Positions 1-7,847 of a stretch of DNA of 64,000 bases are shown piece by piece. This DNA comes from Planctomycetota bacterium (GTDB lineage Bacteria > Planctomycetota > UBA1135 > GCA-002686595). The stretch lies in NCBI GenBank assembly GCA_029259605.1, contig JAJDEV010000001.1, positions 1 to 64,000 of the forward strand, written 5' to 3'. Both the position numbers and the translations under genes were made by a program. How positions within the stretch are numbered: position 1 is the stretch's first letter; each line of letters opens with the position of its first letter. The notes below the pieces were generated by a model, which was given only the letters and a program-made list of their open reading frames with translations, was not told the DNA's origin and did not search any database.

Positions 1-139
1 TCGGCCCCTGCCGGCACTTTGCGAACGTCGGCGTCCTCGACGACCTGACAAGGTCGCCTCCGGGGCCAACGCCCGCAAAGCACCGGCAGGAACCGAGTTG
101 CAGCTACTGCCGCACATCCTCATGAAGAACCCGGGCTAG
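1..139 (+). repeat. CTAG palindromic element, subfamily A2, cut by the window edge
   Basis: This stretch is nearly identical to the right two thirds of the complete A2 copy at 19488-19689, differing at only a few bases. It ends in the same CCGGGCTAG terminus at 131-139. It has no coding capacity that I can recognise. It shares its terminal CTAG (136-139) with the next element, so the two stand in direct tandem. The left end lies outside the window. Confidence 0.9.
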
Positions 140-318
140 CCCGGATCATTCATGAGGCTTCACCGAGATCGACGCAGCTGCGCGCCATATCAACGCTTCC
201 CTTCCTCACCGGGTTCGACGACCCGTTCAGGTCGCCTCCACGCGCTTCGGTCGCGAAGCGCTGATCTGACGCACATCTGCGTCGATCTCGGCAAAGCCTC
301 ATGAATAACCCGGGCTAG
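136..318 (+). repeat. CTAG palindromic element, subfamily A1 (183 bp)
   Basis: This is a full-length copy from CTAG (136-139) to CTAG (315-318). The ends are inverted repeats of about 55-60 bp: the left arm reads CCCGGATCATTCATGAGGCT and the right arm mirrors it. The centre holds smaller hairpins, for example GCGCTTCG/CGAAGCGC near 241-262. The same 183-bp unit recurs at 7665-7847 (inverted) and 26152-26334. No protein is encoded. It lies 12 bp beyond the stop codon of the gene at 331-1536. Confidence 0.93.
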
Positions 319-330
319 CCGGGCCGCGCG

Positions 331-1536
331 TCACTCGTCGTCGACCGGGGCCGCGTCAAAGCGTGCGAGCCACGTCTCGTGCTCGGGGGAGCCGACGAAC
401 GCCGCGAACGAATCCACCGTCGTCAGGTCGCTCCACTCGATGCCGTGCTCGTCCTCGAGCGCCACGAGGAACGCGAGCGTCGTTGCGTGATCGCGCGTCG
501 TGAGCGCGATGTCGAGCGAGAGCCACGCCACTTCGTAGCCGAGCGAAGGGTCGCGCTCGAGCGCTCGCTCGGCCGCGGCGCGGGCCTCGTCGGTCTCGTT
601 GGCCAACAGGCAGATGCGCCCGCGCAGGACGTCGAGGAACGGGTCGCCGAGGACCATCGCGTCGACGCGGTCGACGTACGCGAGCGCCTCGGCGTGCTCG
701 CCGCGCAGCAGGTGGTAGTCGATGAGGATCAGCGTCAGGCCGGGGAAGTCGGGATGCAGCGACTTGAACTCGCTCAGGGCCGCCAGGTGCGCTTCGTCGC
801 TCACGGACGCGGCCGCCTGCACGCGCAGCATCTGCACCATCGTTCCTTGGCGCAGCGTCTCGTGCAGTTCTTCGGAGACCTCGAGCGCGCCCTCGGGATC
901 GGATTCGAGCTTGTTGACCACTTCTCCGATGCGGAGGAAGTCCTCGAGCGTGTACGGGTCGCTGCGCAGCAGACGATCGACCAGGCTGCGATCCTGGGTG
1001 GCGAGCGCGTTCAGGTAGGAAGCGCGGAGCGTCGCGCTGAAGCGGCGACCCGTCGCGTACGGCATCACGTCGATGATCGCGATCGCTCCGTCGTCGTCCC
1101 GCCGCAGGTAGAGCTCGTGGTAGTTGAGCCCGTCGTCGCCCGCGTGTCGGAAGAGCGCCCGCACGGGCTCGCCCGGCAGCATGCGGAGGAAGCGGTAGGT
1201 CCCGTCGTACTGCGCGTTCGAGGCGACGATCGTGGTCGCGAACTCGAACGCCTCGCGCGCGCCGGCGACGAAGGTGCGTCCGAACGCGCTCTCATCGACG
1301 CCGGCCGTGACGAATCCGAAGAATGCGTCGAGGTCGAAGCTCGCGTCCATGAACGTGGGGTCGAACGCGGCGACCGTGTCCTCGATCTGCCGCGCGAACG
1401 CGACGAACGGATCGACCGCGTCGTCCTCGGTTTCCTGCGCGAGGCTGGGCGGCGCGAAGGACGCGAGCAACGCGAGCGCGACGAAAGCGCGCTTCGGACT
1501 GGCGACGCCCGCGCGTCCGGGAACGGTTGCGGTCAT
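331..1536 (-). CDS. Secreted TPR-like protein of unknown function
   Basis: The product is about 401 aa. An N-terminal hydrophobic stretch (roughly residues 17-32, ending in a PPSLAQ-like signal peptidase site) indicates export. The central part is not recognised. The last 130 or so residues are helical with alternating leucine/alanine pairs typical of tetratricopeptide-like repeats. ATG at 1536 was chosen because it gives a clean signal peptide and follows a GAGGA ribosome site; the same frame stays open upstream only because it runs antisense through the neighbouring acetyltransferase gene. It is transcribed divergently from that gene. I do not recognise a specific function. Confidence 0.75.
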   Translation of the reverse strand: MTATVPGRAGVASPKRAFVALALLASFAPPSLAQETEDDAVDPFVAFARQIEDTVAAFDPTFMDASFDLDAFFGFVTAGVDESAFGRTFVAGAREAFEFATTIVASNAQYDGTYRFLRMLPGEPVRALFRHAGDDGLNYHELYLRRDDDGAIAIIDVMPYATGRRFSATLRASYLNALATQDRSLVDRLLRSDPYTLEDFLRIGEVVNKLESDPEGALEVSEELHETLRQGTMVQMLRVQAAASVSDEAHLAALSEFKSLHPDFPGLTLILIDYHLLRGEHAEALAYVDRVDAMVLGDPFLDVLRGRICLLANETDEARAAAERALERDPSLGYEVAWLSLDIALTTRDHATTLAFLVALEDEHGIEWSDLTTVDSFAAFVGSPEHETWLARFDAAPVDDE

Positions 1537-1583
1537 GATCGATCCTCGATGTTCCAGCGCCCCGTCGGCGCGCGACGGGCCGG

Positions 1584-1589
1584 AGTATA
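1584..1589 (-). promoter_or_regulatory. Candidate -10 box for the secreted TPR-like gene
   Basis: TATACT on the minus strand lies 47 nt upstream of the ATG at 1536, with a weak TTACCG-like -35 about 16 bp further upstream. Unlike many genes here this one has a leader with a ribosome binding site. Confidence 0.4.
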
Positions 1590-1608
1590 GGCCGCGCGCT
1601 CGCCTCGG

Positions 1609-1614
1609 TAAGAT
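1609..1614 (+). promoter_or_regulatory. Leaderless-type -10 box (TAAGAT)
   Basis: TAAGAT ends 6 nt before the GTG at 1621. At that spacing transcription would begin at or next to the start codon. Confidence 0.5.
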
Positions 1615-1620
1615 GGTCCC

Positions 1621-2121
1621 GTGGCCGACTTCTTCCGACTTCGCGGCGCGAACGCCGACGATGCCGACGCGCTCACCGAGCTCGCGCACGCTTCGAAGCG
1701 CCATTGGGGCTACCCCGATGCGTGGATGGAGACGTGGCGCGAGGCGCTCACGATCACGCCGACGTACATCGACGCGCACGAGGTGACGGTGATCCTCGCG
1801 CAGGGTGGCGAGTGTGTGGGCTTCGCCGCGCTCGTGCGCAAGTCCGACGAATGCGTCGAGCTCGACCACCTGTTCGTCCGGCCGGGGTGCATGGGGCGCG
1901 GCGTCGGGCGCCTGTTGTTCGACGACGCGGTGACGCACGCCGGCGAGCTCGGCTACCGCACGCTCACGATCGACGCCGACCCGTTCGCCTCCGGCTTCTA
2001 CGCGCGCGTCGGCGCCGAGCTGTGCGGCGTCGTTCCGGCACCGATGCCCGGCCACGGTCCGGACGGGTGGGGCGACCAGCGCACGCGGCCGCAGTACCGC
2101 TTCGACCTCTCGCGGGAGTAG
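1621..2121 (+). CDS. GNAT-family N-acetyltransferase
   Basis: The 166-aa product has the GNAT fold. After a helix-rich N-terminus there is the strand ELDHLFVRP followed by the acetyl-CoA pyrophosphate-binding loop GCMGRGVGRLL (near residues 87-97), which matches the Q/R-x-x-G-x-G/A signature. A later DADPFASGFYARVGAE segment matches the GNAT C-terminal motif. The family transfers acetyl groups from acetyl-CoA to amines; the substrate cannot be read from the sequence. The GTG start at 1621 is set by the TAAGAT box 6 nt upstream, which fits a leaderless transcript. It is divergent from the 331-1536 gene and convergent with the sulfatase-fold gene that starts 4 bp further on. Confidence 0.88.
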   Translation: MADFFRLRGANADDADALTELAHASKRHWGYPDAWMETWREALTITPTYIDAHEVTVILAQGGECVGFAALVRKSDECVELDHLFVRPGCMGRGVGRLLFDDAVTHAGELGYRTLTIDADPFASGFYARVGAELCGVVPAPMPGHGPDGWGDQRTRPQYRFDLSRE

Positions 2122-2124
2122 CGA

Positions 2125-3468
2125 CTAGTCCGAGTCGTCCGCCGCGTCGTCGCGCGTCCAGCGCGGGGCGAGCATCGGCTGCTGCCACTCGTCGAACGCG
2201 GCGGTGAGGCGTGCGAGTTCGTTCGGGTGTTTCGCGGCGAGGTCTTCGCGCTCGCCGATGTCGTTCGCGAGGTCGAAGAGCATCGGCGCTGCCGGCGGGC
2301 GCACGAGCAGCTTCCAGTTGCCGATGCGTGCGGCCTGCTCCTTGCCGTCGCGCCAGAACAGGCGTTCGTGCGGCGGGGTGTCGGTCGCGCCGGTGAGGAA
2401 CGGCACGAGGTCGACGCCGTCGATCGGGGGCGCATCGGACGCATCGACCTGCGCCGCGGCGAGCGCCGTGGCGTGCACGTCGAAGCCCATGACCGGTTGC
2501 TCGACGACCTTGCCCGCGGGCAGCGTGCCCTTCCATTGCACGAGGAACGGCACGCGGATCCCGCCCTCGAAGAGCTGGCCCTTCGTGCCACGCAACGGCG
2601 CGTTGCGCGATGCGTTCTTGGCCGGGATGCCGCCGTTGTCGCTGTAGAAGAAGACGAGCGTCGACTCCTCGAGCTCGTGCCGGCGCAGGGCGGCCAGGAT
2701 CTCGCCGATCGCGTCGTCCATCTCCGCGTGCATGCCGGCGAGCTGGCGGCGCGGTGACTCGGCGAGGTCGGGGAAGCGCTCGCGATAGTCGCGCGGCGGC
2801 TGCATCGGCGTGTGCACGGCGTTGAACGCGACGTAGAGGAAGAACGGTTCGGCGTGGTGCGCGTCGATGAAGGCGATCGACTCGCGCGCGAAGGCCTGGG
2901 TGAGGTAGGTGTGTTCTTTCCGTACGCGCACGCCGTCGCGATAGAGCGAGCTCGAGCGCGCGCGCGGCAGGTAGCTGTGCGCGCCGCCGAGGAACGCGAA
3001 CGACGTGTCGAAGCCGCGCTCGTGCGGACGCAGGCCCTCGCCGTAGCCGAGGTGCCACTTGCCGACCATGCCGGTCGCGTAGCCCGCGGCGCGCAGCTTC
3101 TCGGCCAGCGTGGGCACGCTCGCCGGCAGGCCGAAGTCGTTCGACGCGGTCTCCTCGGACCCCGGGTTCATCTCGAAGCCGAAGCGATAGGGGTACATGC
3201 CGCTCATCAGTCCGGCACGCGACGCCGCGCCACCAGAGTTCGTCGCGTAGCCGGCGGTGAAGCGCACGCCGCCGGCCGCGAGCGTGTCGATGTGCGGCGT
3301 CGGCACGTCCGTGCAGCCGTGCACGCCGACGTCCGCGTAGCCGAGGTCGTCGGCGAGGAGGATCACGATGTTCGGTCGAGCGGCGCGAGGTGCCGCGCTC
3401 GACGGCCGTGCTGCATGCGCGCAAAGGCACGCGGCGACGAGGACGAGGGCATGGAAGCGGAGGCGCAT
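2125..3468 (-). CDS. Sulfatase-fold secreted protein lacking the formylglycine cysteine
   Basis: This 447-aa protein has a signal peptide (hydrophobic to about residue 20) and then the arylsulfatase/alkaline-phosphatase fold: IVILLADDLGYAD with the metal-binding aspartates 40-41, VGKWHLG, the HTPM segment and FFYSDNGG. In active sulfatases the nucleophile sits in C/S-x-P/A-S/T-R and is converted to formylglycine. Here the aligned stretch is G80-A-A-S-R84, so the cysteine is glycine (codon GGC on the coding strand). The rest of the domain is intact and of normal length. It is therefore unlikely to be an ordinary sulfatase; it may be a binding or pseudo-enzyme, or use other chemistry. A TAGGAT box ends 6 nt before the ATG. 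Confidence 0.85.
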   Translation of the reverse strand: MRLRFHALVLVAACLCAHAARPSSAAPRAARPNIVILLADDLGYADVGVHGCTDVPTPHIDTLAAGGVRFTAGYATNSGGAASRAGLMSGMYPYRFGFEMNPGSEETASNDFGLPASVPTLAEKLRAAGYATGMVGKWHLGYGEGLRPHERGFDTSFAFLGGAHSYLPRARSSSLYRDGVRVRKEHTYLTQAFARESIAFIDAHHAEPFFLYVAFNAVHTPMQPPRDYRERFPDLAESPRRQLAGMHAEMDDAIGEILAALRRHELEESTLVFFYSDNGGIPAKNASRNAPLRGTKGQLFEGGIRVPFLVQWKGTLPAGKVVEQPVMGFDVHATALAAAQVDASDAPPIDGVDLVPFLTGATDTPPHERLFWRDGKEQAARIGNWKLLVRPPAAPMLFDLANDIGEREDLAAKHPNELARLTAAFDEWQQPMLAPRWTRDDAADDSD

Positions 3469-3474
3469 GGCGAC

Positions 3475-3480
3475 ATCCTA
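3475..3480 (-). promoter_or_regulatory. Leaderless-type -10 box (TAGGAT)
   Basis: TAGGAT on the minus strand ends 6 nt before the ATG at 3468. It forms a divergent pair with the box at 3535-3540. Confidence 0.5.
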
Positions 3481-3534
3481 ACGCCGCGCGCCATCCCTTA
3501 CGCGAGCGGCGACGAGCGCGCGTCGCGACCGCGC

Positions 3535-3540
3535 TAGGAT
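3535..3540 (+). promoter_or_regulatory. Leaderless-type -10 box (TAGGAT)
   Basis: TAGGAT ends 9 nt before the ATG at 3550, so the transcript would have almost no leader. Confidence 0.5.
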
Positions 3541-3549
3541 GACCGCCCG

Positions 3550-4815
3550 ATGCACGCGCTCTTCCACCTGCTGCTCCCGTTCTCCGCGCTCTTCGCGCAG
3601 GACTCCGCGACCGACGCCGACGCGGAGTGGATCCGCGCGCACGCCGCGCCGGTGCGCATCGAGCACGACCCGAACGACATGTTCGAGGACCTCGCGTTCC
3701 TGCGCGACGTCCTGAAGGACAAGCGCATCGTGCAGCTCGGCGAGAACACGCACGGGGTGCGCGACTACAACCTCGCGAAGGCGCGCCTCGTGCGCTTTCT
3801 GCACCAGGAGCTCGGCTTCGGCGTGCTCGCCTTCGAGAGCGCGTTCTACCAGTGCTTCGACGCGGACCGGACGGCCGCGACCGCGCCCGCGCGCGCCACG
3901 CTGTTCGGCTGTGCGTTCGGTGTGTGGCACACGACGGGCGTTGAGCCGCTCTTCGAGTACCTGCGCGAGACGCGTGCGACGGAGCGACCGCTGCGCCTCG
4001 CCGGGATCGACGTGCAGCCGATCGGCGGCAACAAGGCGGACCGCCCCGCGTTCCTCGCCGACGTCGTGAGCGCGATCGACGCGGAGTACGCGCCGGTCGT
4101 CCTCGCACTCGACGAGTCCTTCCTCGCGGCGTACGCGCAGGGCAGCCGCGAGCGGCGCGTGTTCTTTCGCTCGGAAGAGGGAGCGCGGATGCTCGCGGCG
4201 TACGACGAGCTCGTCGCCTTCCTCACCGAACACGACGGTGCGCACGCGCACGTCGGCATCGCGCGCCGCACCGCGGCGTCTATGGCCGCGTACATCCGAC
4301 AACAGACCGCGCCGTCGACGCGCGAGTACGTCGAGCTGCGCGACCTCGGCATGGCCGACAACCTCTCGTACTTGCTCGACGAGCTCTATCCGAACGAGAA
4401 GGTCCTCGTGTGGGGCCACAACTTCCACGTGCGCCACGACAACGTCGCGATCCCGCCGGCCGAGGACGTCTTTCCCGACGTCGCGGCGCGCACGATGGGG
4501 AGCTGGGCGCGCGAGCGGTACGGCGCACAGGTCTACACGGTCGGCGTCTACGCCTACGCGGGCAGCGCCATGAACAACGGCGGCGTGGTCTTTCCGATCG
4601 AGCCGGCGCCGGCGGACAGCCTCGAGGCCTGGCTGCACGGCGCGAACGCGCCGGCCGTGTTCGTCGACCTCGGCGCCGTGCCCGCGGGCCACCGGCTCGC
4701 GCGCCCGATCACCGCGCGCTACAACGCCGAGACGCCGCTCGTGATGACGCTCGCGGACCAGTACGACGCAATCCTGTTCGTCGATCGCGTCGGGCCGCGC
4801 GAAATGTTGCGCTGA
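3550..4815 (+). CDS. Erythromycin esterase family protein
   Basis: The 421-aa product matches the Ere/succinoglycan-biosynthesis esterase fold. Its N-terminal part has the family signature GENTHG (near residues 63-68), followed by an FES segment (AFESAF) and a late VWGHNFHV motif whose histidine is one of the conserved active-site residues. A hydrophobic N-terminus ending in LFAQ suggests secretion. EreA/EreB relatives hydrolyse macrolide lactones, but most environmental family members have unknown substrates, so resistance should not be assumed. The length is normal for the family. It is divergent from the sulfatase-fold gene and is driven by the TAGGAT box just upstream. Confidence 0.88.
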   Translation: MHALFHLLLPFSALFAQDSATDADAEWIRAHAAPVRIEHDPNDMFEDLAFLRDVLKDKRIVQLGENTHGVRDYNLAKARLVRFLHQELGFGVLAFESAFYQCFDADRTAATAPARATLFGCAFGVWHTTGVEPLFEYLRETRATERPLRLAGIDVQPIGGNKADRPAFLADVVSAIDAEYAPVVLALDESFLAAYAQGSRERRVFFRSEEGARMLAAYDELVAFLTEHDGAHAHVGIARRTAASMAAYIRQQTAPSTREYVELRDLGMADNLSYLLDELYPNEKVLVWGHNFHVRHDNVAIPPAEDVFPDVAARTMGSWARERYGAQVYTVGVYAYAGSAMNNGGVVFPIEPAPADSLEAWLHGANAPAVFVDLGAVPAGHRLARPITARYNAETPLVMTLADQYDAILFVDRVGPREMLR

Positions 4816-4912
4816 GCGACGAACGGCGTCGCTTCCGCGATTTCGTACCGTTATGGCATACTCAGCGCGTCGCCCGCGCGTGCGAGCGACGCTTCGAACC
4901 GCGAGGAATCCC

Positions 4913-5128
4913 ATGGAACCCGAACCGACCCGCGCGCCGATCGGTCGCATGCTGACCGTCGCCGTCGTCGCCTCCACCGTGACGGCCGTTGTCGTCACGT
5001 TCGCTCAGAAGCTCCTCGTGGGAGACGCCAATCCCGCGGTCACGGCGGGCGTCACCGGCGCGATCACGGCGGTCCTGGTGACCCAGGTGTCGCGGGCGAC
5101 GCCGACTTGCGACGACTCGGCGAATTGA
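4913..5128 (+). CDS. Small membrane protein
   Basis: This is a 71-aa protein with a short polar N-terminus and one or two hydrophobic segments (roughly residues 12-30 and 41-55, rich in Val/Thr/Ala). The ATG at 4913 is preceded by GAGGA at good spacing, and a TGGCATACT sequence near 4855-4863 could be an extended -10. Its last codons overlap the start of the next small membrane protein, so the two are probably co-transcribed. I recognise no family. Confidence 0.6.
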   Translation: MEPEPTRAPIGRMLTVAVVASTVTAVVVTFAQKLLVGDANPAVTAGVTGAITAVLVTQVSRATPTCDDSAN

Positions 5129-5472
5129 CGCCGAGCGCGACCCGGCGTTGGCAGCGCGCGCACGTGTGGATCACGGCGTTGACGTTCGCGGTCTTCGGCG
5201 GCTTCGTCTTCGCGCTCACGAAGTCGAGCGCCTACGCGTTCGGCATGTGGCTCGGCCCGTACGCCGGCGGGTACGCGCGCGAGTGGCAGAGCTGCTGCGC
5301 CGAGAACTCGTACGGCCTGGCGCCGTACGGCATCGGCGGCGTCCTGGCGGGCGTCGCCGCGCAGTTCGTGCTTGGGCGCTCGATGCGTCGCTCGCGCCTG
5401 CTTCTCTTCGGAGGCGGGTGCGTCGCGTGGTTCGGCACGGCGCTCCTCTCGTACGCGCACGCGCTCGAGTAA
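5107..5472 (+). CDS. Small multi-pass membrane protein
   Basis: The 121-aa product has hydrophobic segments near residues 21-40, 73-90 and 97-114 and a CC pair in a loop. It starts at a TTG inside the 3' end of the previous gene (22-bp overlap) and ends 13 bp before the arylamine N-acetyltransferase, giving an operon-like run. No family recognised. The TTG start is inferred from the overlap and the lack of an ATG nearby. Confidence 0.55.
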   Translation: MRRLGELTPSATRRWQRAHVWITALTFAVFGGFVFALTKSSAYAFGMWLGPYAGGYAREWQSCCAENSYGLAPYGIGGVLAGVAAQFVLGRSMRRSRLLLFGGGCVAWFGTALLSYAHALE

Positions 5473-5485
5473 GGACGAGCCGGAC

Positions 5486-6289
5486 GTGAACGTCGAAGCC
5501 TATCTGACGCGCATCGGCTACCGCGGCGCGCGCTCCGCGACCGACGACGCGCTCGCCGCTCTGCACGCGGCGCACATGCGCACGGTGCCGTTCGAGAACC
5601 TCGACATCCCACTCGGCGTCTCGATCGAGCTCGATGTCGAGCGCCTGCTGGACAAGGTCGTCACACGCCGCCGCGGCGGCTTCTGCTACGAACTGAACGG
5701 CACCCTCGCGTGGCTGCTCGAACGCCTCGGCTTCCGCGTCGAACGCTTCTCCGCACGCGTCTACTCCGACGACGGCGCCCCGGGCCCGGAGTGCGACCAC
5801 ATGCTGCTCGCCGTCGCAGCGCAAGGCGGCGGCGCCCCGTGGATCGCCGACGTCGGCTTCGGCGACTCCTTCGTCGAACCCGTGCGCCTCGACGGTTCGG
5901 AGTCCGAGCAACGCGGCACGACCTACCGCTTCGTCGAGGACGGCACGCGGCACCGACTCGAGAGCCGCACCGCCGACGCCTCCGCCTGGAAGCCCCAGTA
6001 CGACTTCGAGCCCACCGCGCGCGCCTTCGCCGCGTTCGCCCCGATGTGCGTGCACCAACAAACGTCCCCCGCGTCGAGCTTCACGCGCAAGGTCGTGTGC
6101 TCGCGGGCGACGGAGACGGGTCGCACGACGCTCTCGAACGCGCGCTGGATCGTGACGAGCCACGGCGAACGCACCGAATCCACGCTCCCCTCGGCCGACG
6201 AAGTGCGCACGCTCCTCACCGCGCAATTCGGCATCGAACTCGGCACGGACGCGGCGCACACCCTCTTCCGCTTCGGATCCGGCGTGTGA
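5486..6289 (+). CDS. Arylamine N-acetyltransferase
   Basis: This 267-aa cytosolic enzyme transfers an acetyl group from acetyl-CoA to arylamines or hydrazines by a ping-pong mechanism. The complete Cys-His-Asp triad is visible: C67 in RRGGFCYELN, H105 in CDHMLL and D122 in ADVGFGD. Family landmarks PFENLD (residues 35-40) and the length match the family. GTG at 5486 was chosen because it gives the standard N-terminus a few residues before helix 1; further upstream the frame runs into the preceding gene. It probably belongs to the run of genes from 4913 to 7668. Confidence 0.92.
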   Translation: MNVEAYLTRIGYRGARSATDDALAALHAAHMRTVPFENLDIPLGVSIELDVERLLDKVVTRRRGGFCYELNGTLAWLLERLGFRVERFSARVYSDDGAPGPECDHMLLAVAAQGGGAPWIADVGFGDSFVEPVRLDGSESEQRGTTYRFVEDGTRHRLESRTADASAWKPQYDFEPTARAFAAFAPMCVHQQTSPASSFTRKVVCSRATETGRTTLSNARWIVTSHGERTESTLPSADEVRTLLTAQFGIELGTDAAHTLFRFGSGV

Positions 6290-6356
6290 TGCGGGGCGTC
6301 GCTTGCGAGAACGATGGAACGAGCGGATGCTCAACCGACCGACGACGACGCTTCCC

Positions 6357-6758
6357 ATGACTCGACCAACGATCGACGACCATTCCGCCGTGCTCCCTGC
6401 CCTCCAGTACAAGGACACACGTGCCGCCGTCGATTGGCTGTGCGACACGTTCGGGTTCGAGCGGCGGCTCGTCATTCCGGGGGAAGGGGATGGCGTGCGG
6501 CATGCGCGGCTCACGTTCGGGACGGGCATGGTCATGGTCAGTCCGGGAGAGGCGACCGGGGCGGGGGTCTACGTCACCGTGCCCGACGTCGACGCGCATT
6601 GCGTTCGAGCGCGCGCCGCGGGAGCCGAGATCGTCGTCGAGCCCGCGGACCAGCCGTTTGGCGGGCGGTTCTACTCGTGCCGCGATTTGGAGGGGCACAC
6701 GTGGGCGTTCGGGACGCTCGATCCTTGGTTGCCGGTCGAGGCGGGGGAAGCGCGATGA
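6357..6758 (+). CDS. VOC (glyoxalase/bleomycin-resistance fold) protein
   Basis: The 133-aa product has one pair of beta-alpha-beta-beta-beta modules: LQYKDTRAAVDWLCDTFGFE at the start and a final DLEGHTWAFG strand in which the metal-site glutamate is conserved in the fold. The family covers glyoxalases, dioxygenases and drug-binding proteins, so the substrate is unknown. The ATG at 6357 begins just before the first strand; earlier in-frame starts add only unconserved residues. It overlaps the DinB-like gene by ATGA, so the two should be translationally coupled. Confidence 0.85.
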   Translation: MTRPTIDDHSAVLPALQYKDTRAAVDWLCDTFGFERRLVIPGEGDGVRHARLTFGTGMVMVSPGEATGAGVYVTVPDVDAHCVRARAAGAEIVVEPADQPFGGRFYSCRDLEGHTWAFGTLDPWLPVEAGEAR

Positions 6759-7222
6759 TCGACGAGATCGGTGAGGCGTGGAGAATCAACCACCGCATCA
6801 ACCTGCGCATGATCGAGAAGATCAGCGCGAAGGGTTGGAAGGCGACGCTTTCGACGCGCGGCGGCCGCAACGTCGCGCGGCAGTTCGCGCACTTGCAGTA
6901 CGTGCGCGCGTCGCAATTGCAGAAGCGCGCCAAGCCGCTGTCCGCGGGTGTGCACGTCTTCGACGGCCAGGAGACGCCGACCAAGGCCGCGCTGAAGAAG
7001 GCGCTCAACGACTCGGCGCAGCGCATCGAAGAGTGGCTGCGACTCGCCGCGGCGGGGGACAAGAGCGTGCGCACGATGAAGCGCGGGGTGGTCTCGACGC
7101 TCGGCTACCTGATCGCGCACGAGGCGCACCACCGCGGCAGCATCCTGTTGACGCTGAAGCAGTGCGGTGAGCCGCTCGACAAGGACACGCGCTACAGCAT
7201 TTGGGATTGGAACAACGTGTGA
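6755..7222 (+). CDS. DinB/DUF664-family protein
   Basis: The 155-aa product is a four-helix-bundle protein of the DinB-like superfamily. The metal-binding histidines appear in FAHLQ (about residue 47) and in HEAHHRGSI (about residues 125-133), the usual places. Relatives include mycothiol- and bacillithiol-dependent transferases and DNA-damage-induced proteins; the exact reaction here is unknown. It overlaps the preceding VOC gene by 4 nt (ATGA) and the following gene by 4 nt, so all three are probably one translational unit. Confidence 0.82.
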   Translation: MIDEIGEAWRINHRINLRMIEKISAKGWKATLSTRGGRNVARQFAHLQYVRASQLQKRAKPLSAGVHVFDGQETPTKAALKKALNDSAQRIEEWLRLAAAGDKSVRTMKRGVVSTLGYLIAHEAHHRGSILLTLKQCGEPLDKDTRYSIWDWNNV

Positions 7223-7668
7223 GTCGTTGGCGCCGACCGTCCTTCGTGCTCGTGTTCGTGGTCACCAGCGCGGTCGTCTTCGCGACGACGATCGGGCGCA
7301 ACGAGCGCTTCGACGTCTGCCTCGTGTGCGGGATCGTGCGCAGCGAAGTGCGCGCTTGGTCCATCCCGCTGCACCGGACCGTCGACGACACGCCCGGGTT
7401 CACCGCTTGGGTGCGCGCGCGCAAGCCCGAGCACGCGGAGCACCACTGGGTCCATTCGCACACGCTCCAGCAAGGCGAGCTCGACTGCTCGAAGAGCCCG
7501 CTTCCCTACGTCCTGTCCGGTCTGTACGCGAACGTCGGCCCCACACCGGAGGTCGAGGCGCTCCTCGACACGATCGACGCCGAAGTGCGCGCCGACGCCA
7601 TCGACGCCGACGCGTTGATCGCGCGCTCGAACGCGATCCGGCGCGCGCGTGAGTCCGGAGAACACTAG
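7219..7668 (+). CDS. Membrane-anchored protein of unknown function
   Basis: This is about 149 aa with one N-terminal membrane segment (roughly residues 7-25) and a C-terminal domain holding CxxC (near residue 34), an H-rich stretch (EHAEHHWVHSH) and a CSKSPLPY segment. These could bind metal or form disulfides, but I recognise no family. GTG at 7219 overlaps the TGA of the DinB-like gene. Its TAG stop (7666-7668) is the TAG of the CTAG at the left end of the palindromic element that follows. Confidence 0.65.
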   Translation: MSRWRRPSFVLVFVVTSAVVFATTIGRNERFDVCLVCGIVRSEVRAWSIPLHRTVDDTPGFTAWVRARKPEHAEHHWVHSHTLQQGELDCSKSPLPYVLSGLYANVGPTPEVEALLDTIDAEVRADAIDADALIARSNAIRRARESGEH

Positions 7669-7847
7669 CCCGGGTGATTCATGAGGCTTTGCCGAGATCG
7701 ACGCGGATGTGCGTCAGATCAGCCCTTCGCGACCGAAGCGCGTGGAGGCGACCTTGACGGGTCGTCGAACCCGGTGAGGAAGGGAAGCGTTGATATGGCG
7801 CGCAGCTGCGTCGATCTCGGTGAAGCCTCATGAATGATCCGGGCTAG
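7665..7847 (-). repeat. CTAG palindromic element A1 (183 bp), inverted copy
   Basis: This is the same 183-bp unit as 136-318 in reverse orientation, CTAG (7665-7668) to CTAG (7844-7847). Its left CTAG provides the stop codon of the gene ending at 7668; its right CTAG is shared with a different element family starting at 7844. It sits between convergent genes. Confidence 0.93.
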
